Positions 34,849 to 44,129 of a stretch of DNA of 64,000 nucleotides are shown piece after piece. A program made the translations under genes and the position numbers. Each line of letters starts with the position of its first letter. The stretch's first letter is position 1. This DNA comes from Diaphorobacter limosus (GTDB lineage Bacteria > Pseudomonadota > Gammaproteobacteria > Burkholderiales > Burkholderiaceae_C). The stretch lies in NCBI RefSeq assembly GCF_033100095.1, contig NZ_CP136921.1:2636501-2700500 (forward strand), given 5' to 3'. Under the pieces are notes generated by a model. That model had not been told where the DNA came from, made no database searches, and saw only the letters and a list, made by a program, of their open reading frames with translations.

Positions 34849-36226
34849 ACTGCTGGGCGCCGAAATCCTCCACGCGCAAACGCCGCACCCGGGCGCCCGT
34901 GTGCGCCTGCAGACGCTCGGCCGCCTGCGCGGCCAGGCCGTCCGGGACGGGCGCGGTCAGCAGCAGCAGGCTGGGCGACGCGCCTGCCGCTTCGGCCGGG
35001 CCCCAGGCGCGGCGCTCCACCTTGACGCCGGCGTGCGCCAGTTGGCGCAGCACCTGGGCCTCGTTGAACGTCTTGCCCGGCAGCAGGCGCAGCAGCTGGC
35101 GCGTGCGCACCTGGGCCATGGGCAGGGGGGCGGCCGGGGCGTCCGCGCGTAGGCCCAGGGTGGGTATGGCGGTCGGGCCGCCCCAGCGGCCATCGGTGCC
35201 GGGGTGGCGTGCCAGATCCACCAGGTCGGCGAGCACGGCCGAGGCCGTGGGCTCGCCGCCTGCGCCGGCGCCACTGAAGAAGGCCTCGCCCGCGGCGTCG
35301 GCGCGCACCAGCAGGCCGTTGCTGGCCCCATCCAGCCGGGCCAGGGCATGCTGCGCCGGCACCAGGGCCGGGTGCACGCGCAGCTCCATGCCCTGCGCGC
35401 CGCGCCTGGCGATCGCCAGCAGCTTGACGACGTAGCCCAGCTGCGCGGCTGCGGCCATGTCGCCCGGTTGCAGGTCGCGCAGGCCTTCGACATGCACGGC
35501 GTCCAGCGCCGGGGGCAGGCCGAAGGCGTTCGCCGCCAGCAGGGTCAGCTTGTGTGCGGCGTCCGTCCCGTCCACGTCCAGGCTCGGGTCGGCCTCGGCG
35601 TAGCCCAGGGCCTGGGCCTCGGCCAGGGCGGTGGCAAAGTCCAGGCCCGCCGCCTGCATGCGCGTCAGGATGTAGTTGCTGGTGCCGTTGAGCACGCCGG
35701 CCAGGGCGTCGATGCGGTTGCCCGCCAGGCCCTCGCGCAGCGCCTTGATGACGGGTACCGCGCCGGCCACGGCGGCCTCGTAGGCCAGCACCCGGCCATG
35801 GCGTACGGCGGCCTGCGCCAGCTGCTCGCCATGCTCGGCCAGCAGGGCCTTGTTGGCCGTGACCACATGCTTGCCTTGGGCCAGCGCGGCCAGCACCCAG
35901 TCGCGCGCGGCGCTGCCGCCGGCCAGCTCCAGCAGCACGTCCACGCCGGGGTCGGCGGCCAGCCGCAGCGGGTCGTCCAGCAGGCGCAGGCCGGGCGCCT
36001 CGGCCTGCGCGGCCGCCGCCCGCGCCGGGGTGCGCGTGGCCACGGCGACGATCTCCACGGCCCGCCCGGAGCGCGCCGCGATCAGTGCCTGGTTGCGCCG
36101 CAACACGCGCCAGACCCCGGTGCCCACGGTGCCCATGCCAATCAGGCCCACGCGCAGGGCAGGGGGCATGGCCGGCGCGCGCGCGGGCACATGGGGCAAG
36201 GGGCTGAGCCGGGAATCTGCAAACAT
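34841..36226 (-). CDS. hom: Homoserine dehydrogenase
   Basis: Enzyme of 461 residues that reduces aspartate semialdehyde to homoserine on the way to threonine, isoleucine and methionine. The N-terminal Rossmann motif GLIGMGTVGTGV, the central GVLNGTSNYIL and YAEADPSLDVDGTDAAHKL, and a C-terminal ACT-like domain (about 380-461) for feedback regulation are present. The start at 36226 has GGAG 7 nt upstream. A leader peptide and terminator upstream indicate control by attenuation. The first 20 residues before ALRVGLIG are a variable extension. Confidence 0.93.
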   Translation of the reverse strand: MFADSRLSPLPHVPARAPAMPPALRVGLIGMGTVGTGVWRVLRRNQALIAARSGRAVEIVAVATRTPARAAAAQAEAPGLRLLDDPLRLAADPGVDVLLELAGGSAARDWVLAALAQGKHVVTANKALLAEHGEQLAQAAVRHGRVLAYEAAVAGAVPVIKALREGLAGNRIDALAGVLNGTSNYILTRMQAAGLDFATALAEAQALGYAEADPSLDVDGTDAAHKLTLLAANAFGLPPALDAVHVEGLRDLQPGDMAAAAQLGYVVKLLAIARRGAQGMELRVHPALVPAQHALARLDGASNGLLVRADAAGEAFFSGAGAGGEPTASAVLADLVDLARHPGTDGRWGGPTAIPTLGLRADAPAAPLPMAQVRTRQLLRLLPGKTFNEAQVLRQLAHAGVKVERRAWGPAEAAGASPSLLLLTAPVPDGLAAQAAERLQAHTGARVRRLRVEDFGAQQFE

Positions 36227-36261
36227 GGTCAATCTCCAAACAAGGCTGCGAGAGCCAAAAC

Positions 36262-36290
36262 AAAAAAACCCAGCGGCCGGGGCTGGGTTT
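36262..36290 (-). terminator. Attenuator terminator of hom
   Basis: On the minus strand CCCAGC (36282-36287) pairs with GCTGGG (36269-36274) and is followed by seven T. It lies 36 bp before the hom start and 59 bp after the leader-peptide stop. A competing hairpin GGCCGC/GCGGCC with a 4-nt loop sits at 36319-36334, between the leader stop and the terminator. Confidence 0.8.
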
Positions 36291-36348
36291 CGTTCGGAGG
36301 GGGAATGAGACACCAGGGGGCCGCCTTTGCGGCCACCCTGCGCGTGCG

Positions 36349-36447
36349 CTAGGCAACCGCGGTGGTCATGGTGCTAATCATGCGTGCGCTCGCGCCGGCC
36401 GGCGCCAAATGGGCGCTGGTGCTGGTGCGTGCGAGGTGCAATGACAT
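36349..36447 (-). CDS. hom leader peptide (attenuation)
   Basis: Small frame of 32 codons on the minus strand, ATG at 36447 to TAG at 36349. It contains ARTSTSA and ends [10 protein letters not shown], with five threonine codons plus isoleucine, methionine and valine, several of them clustered just before the stop. The stop is followed by alternative hairpins and a terminator, as in thr operon attenuators. TACACT ends 7 bases before the ATG, which would put transcription start at or next to the start codon, so it may be leaderless; there is no Shine-Dalgarno sequence. Confidence 0.65.
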   Translation of the reverse strand: MSLHLARTSTSAHLAPAGASARMISTMTTAVA

Positions 36448-36487
36448 GGGGCGCAGTGTAGCGCAGCGCGTGATTACGCTCTTGTTG

Positions 36488-36546
36488 CTTTTATATTGAT
36501 AGCTGATGGCGCTTTATCCATAAGCGCTGCAAGCCATTTTGGTTGT
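36488..36546 (+). repeat. Dispersed intergenic repeat, copy 9
   Basis: TTTTATATTGATAGCTGATG, then GCGCTTTATCCATAAGCGCT and GCAAGCCATTTTGGTT. The stem GCGCTT/AAGCGC is perfect. It lies between the hom leader and the acylphosphatase gene. Confidence 0.75.
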
Positions 36547-36609
36547 AGTGACATGGCGTGTGCGACATGGTGGCCGGCAAGCCGATGGGCAGGGCGCTAC
36601 AGTCCGTGC

Positions 36610-36912
36610 ATGACCGCTGCCCCCACCCTCACCATCACCCGCCTGCTGCGCATCCATGGCCAGGTGCAGGGGGTGTATTACCGTCAATCCATGATCGAGG
36701 CCGCCTCTCGCCTGGGTGTGCGGGGCTGGGTGCGCAACCGCCTGGATGGCACGGTGGAGGCCCTGGCCAGCGGGCCGGCAGAGGCCGTGCAGGCACTCAT
36801 CGCCTGGGCGCACGACGGCCCGCCAGCGGCGCGCGTGCAGCGGGTGCAGGTCGAGGAAATGGCCATCGATGAAGAGTCCGCGCCCGGGTTCCATCGGCGC
36901 GAGACGGTCTGA
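36610..36912 (+). CDS. acyP: Acylphosphatase
   Basis: Protein of 100 residues hydrolysing acyl phosphates. The signature [11 protein letters not shown] (phosphate loop with arginine) and [17 protein letters not shown] with the catalytic asparagine are intact. The start MTAAPTL at 36610 gives the normal length. Its stop is immediately followed by the stop of the convergent ferredoxin gene. Confidence 0.92.
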   Translation: MTAAPTLTITRLLRIHGQVQGVYYRQSMIEAASRLGVRGWVRNRLDGTVEALASGPAEAVQALIAWAHDGPPAARVQRVQVEEMAIDEESAPGFHRRETV

Positions 36913-37158
36913 TCAAGCGCCCGCCTTGGGCTTGCTCACGCGCACCATGCGAATCGCGTCGAACGGGCAGCGCAGCGCGCACAGCGCGCAGCCGGTGCAG
37001 CCATCGGCGTCGTGCAGCGTGGAGCGCTTGGGCCCCCAGCCGGATTCGCCCTGCACCTGCAGCGACAGCACATGCGGCGCGCACACGGCCACGCACCAGC
37101 CGCAGCCGGTGCAGCGGCCGGGGTCTATGGCGGGTAGGGCCTTGCGTGCTGTGTGCAT
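36913..37158 (-). CDS. Ferredoxin-type 2[4Fe-4S] protein
   Basis: Protein of 81 residues with two cluster-binding motifs, CTGCGWCVAVC and CTGCALCALRC, each followed by a proline-containing segment (APHV, PFDAI). It carries two [4Fe-4S] clusters and would act as an electron carrier. The partner is unknown. Convergent with acyP without overlap; 6 bp downstream of paiB. Confidence 0.85.
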   Translation of the reverse strand: MHTARKALPAIDPGRCTGCGWCVAVCAPHVLSLQVQGESGWGPKRSTLHDADGCTGCALCALRCPFDAIRMVRVSKPKAGA

Positions 37159-37164
37159 GCTGTA

Positions 37165-37788
37165 CTAGCCGGTCTGCTGCATGGCCTGGGCCAACGCCCG
37201 GTGATCGCGTTCGTGCAGCGCGGCCATGACGCCGCTGCGATCCGCCGTGCCGCGGTTCTGGCTCAGCTTGCGCTTGCCCTCCAGGTGCGTGATGTGTACC
37301 TCGATGCCGACGATGGCGCGCAGCATGTCGGCCAGGTAATCGGGCGGCGCGTCGCCCATCTTCCAGGGATGCGGTTCGCCGGCCTCGTGCGCATGCGTCA
37401 GGCGCGCCACCACCGAGCGCACATGCTTCACGTCGTCATGGATGGTGAGCGTGCCGTGGGCGTGCACGACCTCGTAATTCCAGGTGGGCACGGCGCGGTG
37501 CGTCTCGTGTTTGCTCGGGTACCAGTTGGGCGAGACATAGCCCTCGGCGCCGCGAAACACCACCAGCACCTCGCTGTCGGGCGCCACGCTCTGCCACAGC
37601 GGATTGGCGCGCGCCACATGGCCTATCAGGCGGCCGTGCGGGCCGCTGTCGGCGTCGAGCAGAAAGGGCAGGTGGTTGGCGTCCAGCCCCTGCGGGCCCG
37701 ACGTGCACAGCATGGCCAGCGGATGGGCGCGCATGATGCGGTGCAACTCGTCCAGGCGTGATTCGGCGAAGTGTTCTGGGATGTACAT
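37165..37788 (-). CDS. paiB: PaiB-type FMN-binding negative regulator
   Basis: Protein of 207 residues beginning MYIPEHFAESRLDELHRIM, with LCTSGPQGLDANHLPFLLD, GHVARANPLWQ and YVSPNWYPSKHETHRAVPTWNYEVVHAHG, all conserved in the PaiB/FMN-binding split-barrel family. B. subtilis PaiB represses protease and sporulation genes; in Gram-negatives the role is unproven. Confidence 0.9.
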   Translation of the reverse strand: MYIPEHFAESRLDELHRIMRAHPLAMLCTSGPQGLDANHLPFLLDADSGPHGRLIGHVARANPLWQSVAPDSEVLVVFRGAEGYVSPNWYPSKHETHRAVPTWNYEVVHAHGTLTIHDDVKHVRSVVARLTHAHEAGEPHPWKMGDAPPDYLADMLRAIVGIEVHITHLEGKRKLSQNRGTADRSGVMAALHERDHRALAQAMQQTG

Positions 37789-37852
37789 GGCGGGCCCGTT
37801 CAGGTGGTGGCCCTATGGTACGGCCGCCCCCGCGGCAGGGTTGCCCCTGCCG

Positions 37853-38251
37853 CTATGCCTTGCGGCCGTAGGGGCACCAGCCCGGCTTGGGGCTTTTCTT
37901 CTGCGGGTGCAGGCGGCAGGTCTCTGGGCGCTGCTCGTACACCGTGCACAGCCGGGTCCTGGCGTCCAGGTACTGGCAGTCGCCATCGGCGCGCCGCGCC
38001 AGCGTGAACAGCAGGTGCTTGTGGTTGAAGTGGTCTATCAGGCGCGCCTTCTGCAGCCGCTTGGCGATGCGCTTGGGGTCCTCGTGCTCGGCTTCGAAGG
38101 CGTCCACCAGGCCCAGGCGCACCAGGTCGGAGAGCTGCACCTCCAGCGGCATGGTGCAGCAGTTGGCGGCGCAGCTGGCGCACAGGCCGGCGCGGTAGCG
38201 CGTCCAGCTGTCCGGGCGGTCCACGTCAACGATGGCGATGGGCGATCTCAT
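37853..38251 (-). CDS. YkgJ-family cysteine cluster protein
   Basis: Protein of 132 residues of the UPF0153/YkgJ family with the cysteine pattern CASCAANCC near the N-terminus, CQYL..TRLCTVYEQRPETCR in the middle and WCPYG at the end, which probably binds zinc or an iron-sulfur cluster. The function is unknown. The start overlaps the stop of the GNAT gene (ATGA at 38248-38251). Confidence 0.85.
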   Translation of the reverse strand: MRSPIAIVDVDRPDSWTRYRAGLCASCAANCCTMPLEVQLSDLVRLGLVDAFEAEHEDPKRIAKRLQKARLIDHFNHKHLLFTLARRADGDCQYLDARTRLCTVYEQRPETCRLHPQKKSPKPGWCPYGRKA

Positions 38252-38748
38252 GGCGTTTGGGGCCGGGCGCCATCGGCCAGCGCCTGCAGCTCGGCGCCCG
38301 TCAGGCGGTAGCGTATCCACTCGCTCTGCGGCCGGGCGCCCAGGCTGTCGTAGAGGGCGATGGAGGGCGTGTTCCAGTCCAGCACGCTCCATTCAAAGCG
38401 GCCGCAGTCCTGGGCCACGGCGATCTGCGCCAGGTGCTGCAGCAGCGCCATGCCGGCTCCTTGACCGCGGTGCTCGGGCGCGACGTACAGATCCTCCAGG
38501 TACAACCCGTGGCGGCCCTGCCAGGTGGAATAGTTGAAGAAATACACGGCAAAGCCCACGGGCGTATCACCCTGTTCGCAGATCAAACCGAACACCTTGG
38601 GCTGGTTGCAGAACAGCGTGCGCTGCACATGATCGGGCGTGGCCAGCACCTCGTGCTCGGCCTTTTCATACAAGGCCAGCGCGCGCACGAAGTGCAGGAT
38701 GACGGGGATGTCGGCCGGGGTGGCCGCTCGGATGGTCAAGGGGGGCAT
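38248..38748 (-). CDS. GNAT N-acetyltransferase (diamine acetyltransferase-like)
   Basis: Protein of 166 residues with GNAT motif D/A (LYLEDLYVAPEHRGQGAGMALLQHLA), which binds acetyl-CoA through the Q/RxxGxG/A loop, and a C-terminal SIALYDSLGA. IRAATPADIPVILHFVRALALYEK and the FNYSTWQGR segment are typical of spermidine/spermine acetyltransferase-like enzymes. The start MPPLTIR at 38748 is chosen over 38787, which would add a proline-rich extension. Confidence 0.87.
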   Translation of the reverse strand: MPPLTIRAATPADIPVILHFVRALALYEKAEHEVLATPDHVQRTLFCNQPKVFGLICEQGDTPVGFAVYFFNYSTWQGRHGLYLEDLYVAPEHRGQGAGMALLQHLAQIAVAQDCGRFEWSVLDWNTPSIALYDSLGARPQSEWIRYRLTGAELQALADGARPQTP

Positions 38749-38818
38749 GGGAGGCGGAAAGGAAGGCGGCGGCGCGCAGCGCTGCACGGTGGGCCGCTGG
38801 GCCGTTAGGGGCGTGATT

Positions 38819-39991
38819 TTAGGCAGCCCAGCCCGTCAGCGCCTGCGCCACGCGGGCGGGGTTCAGAAACTCCTGCTCCAAGCGGCCACGCGCCAGGCCG
38901 CGCAGACGTGCGTCCAGCGCCAGCTCCTGTGCCAGCAGGGCGCCGGGGCCGGGTTCTGGTGCCGGCTGCGGCTCGGCCACGGCGCGGTCAGGGTGCGCCT
39001 CCAGCGTGGCCCGGTCCATCAGCAGCGCCTGCAGATGCGGCAGATGGCCGCGCGCGCCGGCCAGCATGGCCAGGCCCCAGGTGTCTATGTCGCCCCAATA
39101 GGCCACGCGGCGCGCCTGCAGCCAGGGCGCGGCCAGCCAGGCCAGGTTGCGCCCCGCGCCCAGGATGGCGATGGTGCCCGCCAGCGGCCGGGGCAGCAGG
39201 TGCAGACAGCGTTCGTTCTCCACTAGCAGGATGTGGGCGGCGGGCAGGGGCGTGGCCTGCAGCTCGCTGGCCGGCACGCGCTGGCGCGCGAAGGGCAGCA
39301 GGCCGGGGGCCAGGGGCGCGACCAGCAGCCAATGCTCGTCGTCGGCGCTGGCATCCAGAAAGGCGGCAAGGCCCGCGCGGCCGGCGGCGCCGTCAAAGCG
39401 CAGGTCGAGCAGGGCGGTGAGCAGGGCCGCGTGGCGCTCGAAAAACTTGCTGTCGTTGCCCGCTACGGCCAGGGCGCGCAGCGGCCGGCCCTGGGCGCAG
39501 CCGGGCGCGAGCTGCAGCGCCATGCGCGCGGCGGTGATCACCTCATCTACTGGCCCCGCGCGCCACAGCGCCAGGCGGCGCAGCAGCAGCGGGTGAAACT
39601 GCCCATCGACCGCACCCAGCACGGCTTGCAGCGCCTGGTAGTCGGCCTGGGCCGCCCGGCCCGCGCCGCCCGCATGCCGGGCCATGGCGGCGATCGCCTC
39701 GGACGGCCGGCCCAGCAGCCAATGCGTGGGCACGGCCAGCGGCGCGGCCGCGCTCTGGTAGCGGCGATCCTGCCATTGCACCTGGCCTGGGCCTTCAGCC
39801 TGTATGGCGCGCCAGGCCTGCAGGTGGGCGCGCAAGTCCGCGCCGCCCTGCGCAAACTGCGCCGCGCTGGGCGCGCCAATGGCCAGCCGCACGGGCCAGG
39901 CGCCGGGGCCGGGCAGCAGCTGGCGCTCGCGCCAATCGGCGCGCTGCCATTGGTGGGCGAGCTGCTGGGCCAGGTCTTGGGGGGATTTCAT
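38819..39991 (-). CDS. jetD: Wadjet JetD-like protein (DUF3322/DUF2220)
   Basis: Protein of 390 residues. The N-terminal part (LAQQLAHQWQRADWRERQL) matches the DUF3322 region and the C-terminal part (ILLVENERCLHLLP, ILGAGRNLAWL, VAYWGDIDTWGLAML) the DUF2220 TOPRIM-like nuclease of JetD, with acidic residues at E, D and D. In Wadjet, JetABC is an SMC complex that extrudes plasmid DNA and JetD cuts it. Here jetD is on the same strand as jetB-jetC but about 17 kb away, separated by an oxygenase gene and a CRISPR-Cas locus, and must have its own promoter. Confidence 0.85.
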   Translation of the reverse strand: MKSPQDLAQQLAHQWQRADWRERQLLPGPGAWPVRLAIGAPSAAQFAQGGADLRAHLQAWRAIQAEGPGQVQWQDRRYQSAAAPLAVPTHWLLGRPSEAIAAMARHAGGAGRAAQADYQALQAVLGAVDGQFHPLLLRRLALWRAGPVDEVITAARMALQLAPGCAQGRPLRALAVAGNDSKFFERHAALLTALLDLRFDGAAGRAGLAAFLDASADDEHWLLVAPLAPGLLPFARQRVPASELQATPLPAAHILLVENERCLHLLPRPLAGTIAILGAGRNLAWLAAPWLQARRVAYWGDIDTWGLAMLAGARGHLPHLQALLMDRATLEAHPDRAVAEPQPAPEPGPGALLAQELALDARLRGLARGRLEQEFLNPARVAQALTGWAA

Positions 39992-39992
39992 G

Positions 39993-40057
39993 GAACTACT
40001 AAAAATATAGCTGTAGGCGCTTGTTGTGCATGGCGGAAATGCCATTTTGTTGCAAAG
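39993..40057 (+). repeat. Dispersed intergenic repeat, copy 10
   Basis: ACTAAAAATATAGCTGTAGG, then CGCTTGTTGTGCATGGCGGA and AATGCCATTTTGTTGC. It fills the space between the divergent jetD and oxygenase genes. Confidence 0.65.
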
Positions 40058-40115
40058 AACGGGCGGGCTGATCACGCAAAATGGCCGCACATTGCAACCC
40101 AGTACAAGGACGCCC

Positions 40116-41792
40116 ATGCCATCGCCCGACCCAGACCTGTCCCCCATCCTGCAGGCCTTGACGCGGCTTGCCGCCGACGGCGCGTCGGCACAGTCGGGCC
40201 AGGCCGGCGCCGGGGATCAGGCGCGCTTCATGGCCCAGGGCCAGCTGCCGCTGGATGCGCTGTCGGTGCAGGTGCAGGGCGTTGGCGCATTGTCCCAGCC
40301 CGTGCTGCCAGAGTAGGGCGCGCGGCTGCATGCCGCCAGCCAGCCGGCCCTGCACGGCCGGCGCGAGGCCACGCTGCTCGACACCCAGGTGCGCGACACC
40401 GGCGAAATCGCCCCCGCCGCGCTCGCGCTGCACTGGGCCGAGGGCGCCCTGCAAGGCCTGCTGGCTGATGTGGCGCTGGCCCTGGGGCTGGACGAGGTGC
40501 AAGCCCACCTGCACAACCTGCTGATATACGGGCCGGGCCAGTTCTTCAAGCCGCACCAGGACACCGAAAAGCACCCCGGCATGGTCGCCACCCTGGTGCT
40601 GGTGTGGCCGTCGGCGCATATCGGCGGCGCGCTGCGCGTGGTGCATGGTGCCGACGAGGGCAGGCTGCAGTCACAGCACCTGCAGGTGGACAGCCTGCGC
40701 TGGTGCGCCTTTTATGCCGACTGTCAGCACGAGGTGCTGCCGGTGCAGGAGGGCTGGCGCGTGGTGCTGAGCTTCGACCTGGTGGTGCCGGCCCGCATGC
40801 GGCAAGGCGAGGCAGCGGCCGCGCCGGCCCTGGTGCGGGCGCTGCGCGAGCAATGCTTTCCCGAGGGCGAGCCCAGCACCCAGCCCTGGGTGTTCCTGCT
40901 CGACCATGAATACACCGAGCATGGCCTGCGCTGGCAACTGCTCAAGGGGCTGGATCGTGCGCGCGTGGCGGCGCTGCGCAGTGCGGCGCAGGAGCTGGGC
41001 CTGGTCATGCACCTGGCGCTGGCCGAGATCCACGAATCCTGGACGGCCACGCTCCGCTACCGCGGGCGCTGGTACCAGTCCGAAGAGCGGCCGCCTTGGC
41101 CCCGGCAACTGCCCGTGTTCGTGCAGGCCTGTGAGGCCGCCGGCCTGCCCGCCGTGCTGCTCGACCAGCTGCTGGCGCAATGCCTGGCCCTGCGCATCGC
41201 ACGCGACCGCGAGCAGGCCACCCAGACCCCGGCCGAGCGCAACAGCGCCTGGCGCTGGCGCGCCCAGTACACGGCCGAGCTGGCCCAGGCGCTGGCCCAC
41301 GCCAGCGACCGGGCCAAGCGCTGGGCGCGGCTGGCCGGCCATGTGCACATGCATGCCGGGCTGTACCCCCTGCTGCGGCTGCGCCAGCTGCTGCAGGCCT
41401 TCCCGCCCCAGGCGGCCGACCTGCCCGACCTGCAAGGCCTGCGCGCCGCGGTGCTGCAGGCGCTGGCGCAGGCCCTGCACACACCGCAACCGCCCGCCGA
41501 CGACCATTGCCTGCAAGGCCTTGAATGGACCTGCCGCTGCAAGGACTGCCAGGCCGTCATCGCCTGGGCCCAGGCCCCCGACGGCCACAGCCTGACCCTG
41601 CCCATGGCCGAGGCCCGCCGCAGCCATGTGCAGGAAATGCTGCGGCGCACGGGCACCCCCCTGAGCTGCGACACCGTCAAGCAGGGCTCGCCCTACAAAC
41701 TGGTCATCAAGAAGCCCGCCGGGCTGCACGCACAGCGCAGCGCGCAGCGGCGGCAGTGGCAGGAGGATTGGGAGGCGCTGGGGGGCGGGTGA
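40116..41792 (+). pseudogene. 2OG-Fe(II) oxygenase-like gene with an in-frame amber codon
   Basis: Frame of 558 sense codons apart from a TAG at 40314-40316 (codon 67). Before it lies MPSPDPDLSPILQALTRLA; after it the same frame continues GARLHAASQPALHGRREA and into an oxygenase core with HQDTEK (iron ligands His and Asp) and QHEVLPVQEGWRVVLSFDL (second His and the 2OG-binding Arg). The C-terminal part has a cysteine motif CRCKDCQ. A single C-to-T change from CAG would explain the stop. Translation may restart at 40389 or the gene may be dead. A partly diverged copy of the last 175 bases lies at the far end of the CRISPR array. Confidence 0.7.
41618..41792 (+). repeat. Direct repeat, left copy (3' end of the oxygenase gene)
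   Basis: About 175 bp nearly identical to 56250-56424, from GCAGCCATG through the end of the oxygenase gene. The two copies bracket the CRISPR-Cas locus in the same orientation. Confidence 0.85.
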
Positions 41793-41855
41793 GCCGACTG
41801 GCGGGCTAAGCTTCCACCACATTCGCCGTGACGGGACGGTGCGGGAGGGAGCGCA

Positions 41856-44129
41856 ATGGCAGAACCTTGGGCCCATTCGGGTGGGCATTTGCTGGAAGAC
41901 CATTTACAGGCGGTGGCTGGTGCGGCCGCCGAATTGGCCGAGACATTGGATGGTGACGGGCGGTCTGCCCGCTGGGCAGCAATCGCGGGTCAATGGCACG
42001 ACCTGGGCAAGTACCGTCCCGGATTTCAGCGCTATGTGCGCCAGGCTGGCGAAGGCGAGAACGCTCATATCGAGCACCGCGTGGCCGGGCGCGAGAAGAC
42101 GCATTCCGCAGCCGGGGCGCTTTGGGCGATGCAACAGCTGGAGCAACAGCACGGCGCGCCGGGCAAGTTGGCTGCGCGCGTGCTGGCCTACCTGATTGCC
42201 GGCCACCACGCCGGGCTGGCGGACTGGGAGGGCGACCTGGCGGTGCGCCTGGGCAATGCCGATAGCGCGCAGGAATTGCAGGATGCGTTGGATGCGCAGC
42301 CGCCGCAGGCCATCCTGGATGCGGGCGATTTCGTGCCAGACCTGAAAGCCATCCCCGGTGGCAAAGAAGGCTTTGCGCTGTGGGTGCGGATGCTGTTCTC
42401 TTGCCTGGTGGATGCCGACTTCCTCGACACCGAGGCGCATTTCGACGCGGGCAGGCCCGCGCGGCGCAGCGGCTTTCCCACGCTCACCCAAATGCACCAG
42501 GCGTTCGATGCCTGGATGGCCGCGCTGCCGGTACGCGCCACCCCCGTCAACGCCCTGCGCGCCGACATCCTGCGCCAGTGCTGCGCCCGAGCGGCTTTAG
42601 CGCCTGGCTTCTTCTCGCTCACCGTGCCCACGGGCGGTGGCAAGACGTTGTCCAGCCTGGCCTTTGCGCTGGAGCACGCCCAGCAGCATGGCCAGCGGCG
42701 CGTGATCTACGCCATCCCCTACACCAGCATCATCGAGCAGACGGCAGACGTGTTTCGCGGCGTGTTTGCTGCGCTGGGCGATGAAGTGCTGGTCGAGCAC
42801 CACAGCCAGGCCGAATCCGACCCGCAGCAGGAAACGGCGCGCAGCCGCCTGGCCTGCGAGAACTGGGACGCGCCGCTCATCGTCACCACCAATGTGCAGC
42901 TGTTCGAGTCTCTGTTTGCCGCCAAAACCTCGCGCTGCCGCAAGCTGCACCGCATCGCCGGCAGCGTCATCATTTTGGATGAGGCGCAGCAGCTGCCGCC
43001 CGCTTTCTTGCAGCCGATTCTGGATGTGATCAATCTGCTGGTGGCGCACTATGGCGTGACGGTGCTGCTGTGCACCGCCACGCAACCGGCCCTGGCCAGC
43101 ACCGCGTATTTCGATACCAGCAAGAACCTGCGCGACTTGAAGAATGTGCGCGAGATCATCGCCGACCCCGACGCCCTCTTTGCCGCCCTGAACCGTGTGC
43201 GCGTGCAGCTGCCGCCAGACTGGAATGCGCCTACGCCCTGGGAGGATGTCGCAGCACAGCTCACTGCTGAGGACTGCGTTCTGGCCATCGTCAGTACGCG
43301 CAAGGCCGCGCGCACCCTGCACGGCCTGATGCCACCGGGCACGCTGCACCTGTCGGCGCTGATGTGCGGCGCGCACCGCCAAGCCGTCATCGCGCAGATC
43401 AAGCAGCGGCTGCGGGCCAAGCGCGAAGGCCGCGACCAGCAGCCGCTGCGCGTGGTCAGCACCCAGCTGGTCGAGGCCGGGGTGGACATGGACTTTCCCG
43501 TGGTCTATCGCGCCCTCGCGGGGCTCGATTCCATCGCCCAGGCGGCAGGCCGCTGTAACCGCGAGGGGCTGCTGGAGGACAAGGGCCGCGTGGTGGTCTT
43601 CGTTCCGCCCGAGCCGCCGCCCAAGGGCGCTTTGCTGAAAGCGGCGCAGGCCTGCGTGAGCACGTTGCAGGGGCAGGCTGAAGACCCCTTGGCGCGGCCG
43701 CTGTTCGAGCGCTATTTCCGCGAGTTTTATTACACCCAGGCGCTGGATGCGCACGCCATCGTGGACAAGCTCAAGGTCAACCCTGCCACGCTGGCCGTGC
43801 AGTTTCGCAGCGCCGCCGAGGCCTTTCGGCTGATTGACGACCAGGACAGCGCCAGCGTGGTCGTGCGCTATGCCGCGCAGCACGATGAGATCGAAAAGCT
43901 GCTGGGCATCTTGGCCACTGAAGGCCCGCAGCGCTGGCTGATGCGCAAGCTGCAGCGCTACACGGTCAGCATCCCGCAGCGCGAGGCCAACGCCATGCTG
44001 GCGCGTGGCGACGTGACGCTGGCCATGCCCGGCCTGTACGCGCTGCAAAATACTGATAATTTGTACAGTAATATTCTGGGGCTGGTGGCTGACGACAGGC
44101 TCTACAACCCCAGCGGCTTTGCCTTGTGA
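41856..44129 (+). CDS. cas3: CRISPR-associated helicase/nuclease Cas3, type I-C
   Basis: Protein of 757 residues. The N-terminal HD nuclease domain (about 1-220) has HSGGHLLEDH, the HD pair in WHDLGKYRPGF, EHRVAGREKTHSAAGA and GHHAGLADW. The helicase part has Walker A PTGGGKTLSS, the DEAQ box in IILDEAQQLPP, and motif VI QAAGRCNREG. Cas3 unwinds and degrades the non-target strand after Cascade binding. The start has GGGAGGGAG upstream. First gene of the cas operon; its promoter must lie within 63 bp or inside the oxygenase gene. Confidence 0.95.
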   Translation: MAEPWAHSGGHLLEDHLQAVAGAAAELAETLDGDGRSARWAAIAGQWHDLGKYRPGFQRYVRQAGEGENAHIEHRVAGREKTHSAAGALWAMQQLEQQHGAPGKLAARVLAYLIAGHHAGLADWEGDLAVRLGNADSAQELQDALDAQPPQAILDAGDFVPDLKAIPGGKEGFALWVRMLFSCLVDADFLDTEAHFDAGRPARRSGFPTLTQMHQAFDAWMAALPVRATPVNALRADILRQCCARAALAPGFFSLTVPTGGGKTLSSLAFALEHAQQHGQRRVIYAIPYTSIIEQTADVFRGVFAALGDEVLVEHHSQAESDPQQETARSRLACENWDAPLIVTTNVQLFESLFAAKTSRCRKLHRIAGSVIILDEAQQLPPAFLQPILDVINLLVAHYGVTVLLCTATQPALASTAYFDTSKNLRDLKNVREIIADPDALFAALNRVRVQLPPDWNAPTPWEDVAAQLTAEDCVLAIVSTRKAARTLHGLMPPGTLHLSALMCGAHRQAVIAQIKQRLRAKREGRDQQPLRVVSTQLVEAGVDMDFPVVYRALAGLDSIAQAAGRCNREGLLEDKGRVVVFVPPEPPPKGALLKAAQACVSTLQGQAEDPLARPLFERYFREFYYTQALDAHAIVDKLKVNPATLAVQFRSAAEAFRLIDDQDSASVVVRYAAQHDEIEKLLGILATEGPQRWLMRKLQRYTVSIPQREANAMLARGDVTLAMPGLYALQNTDNLYSNILGLVADDRLYNPSGFAL

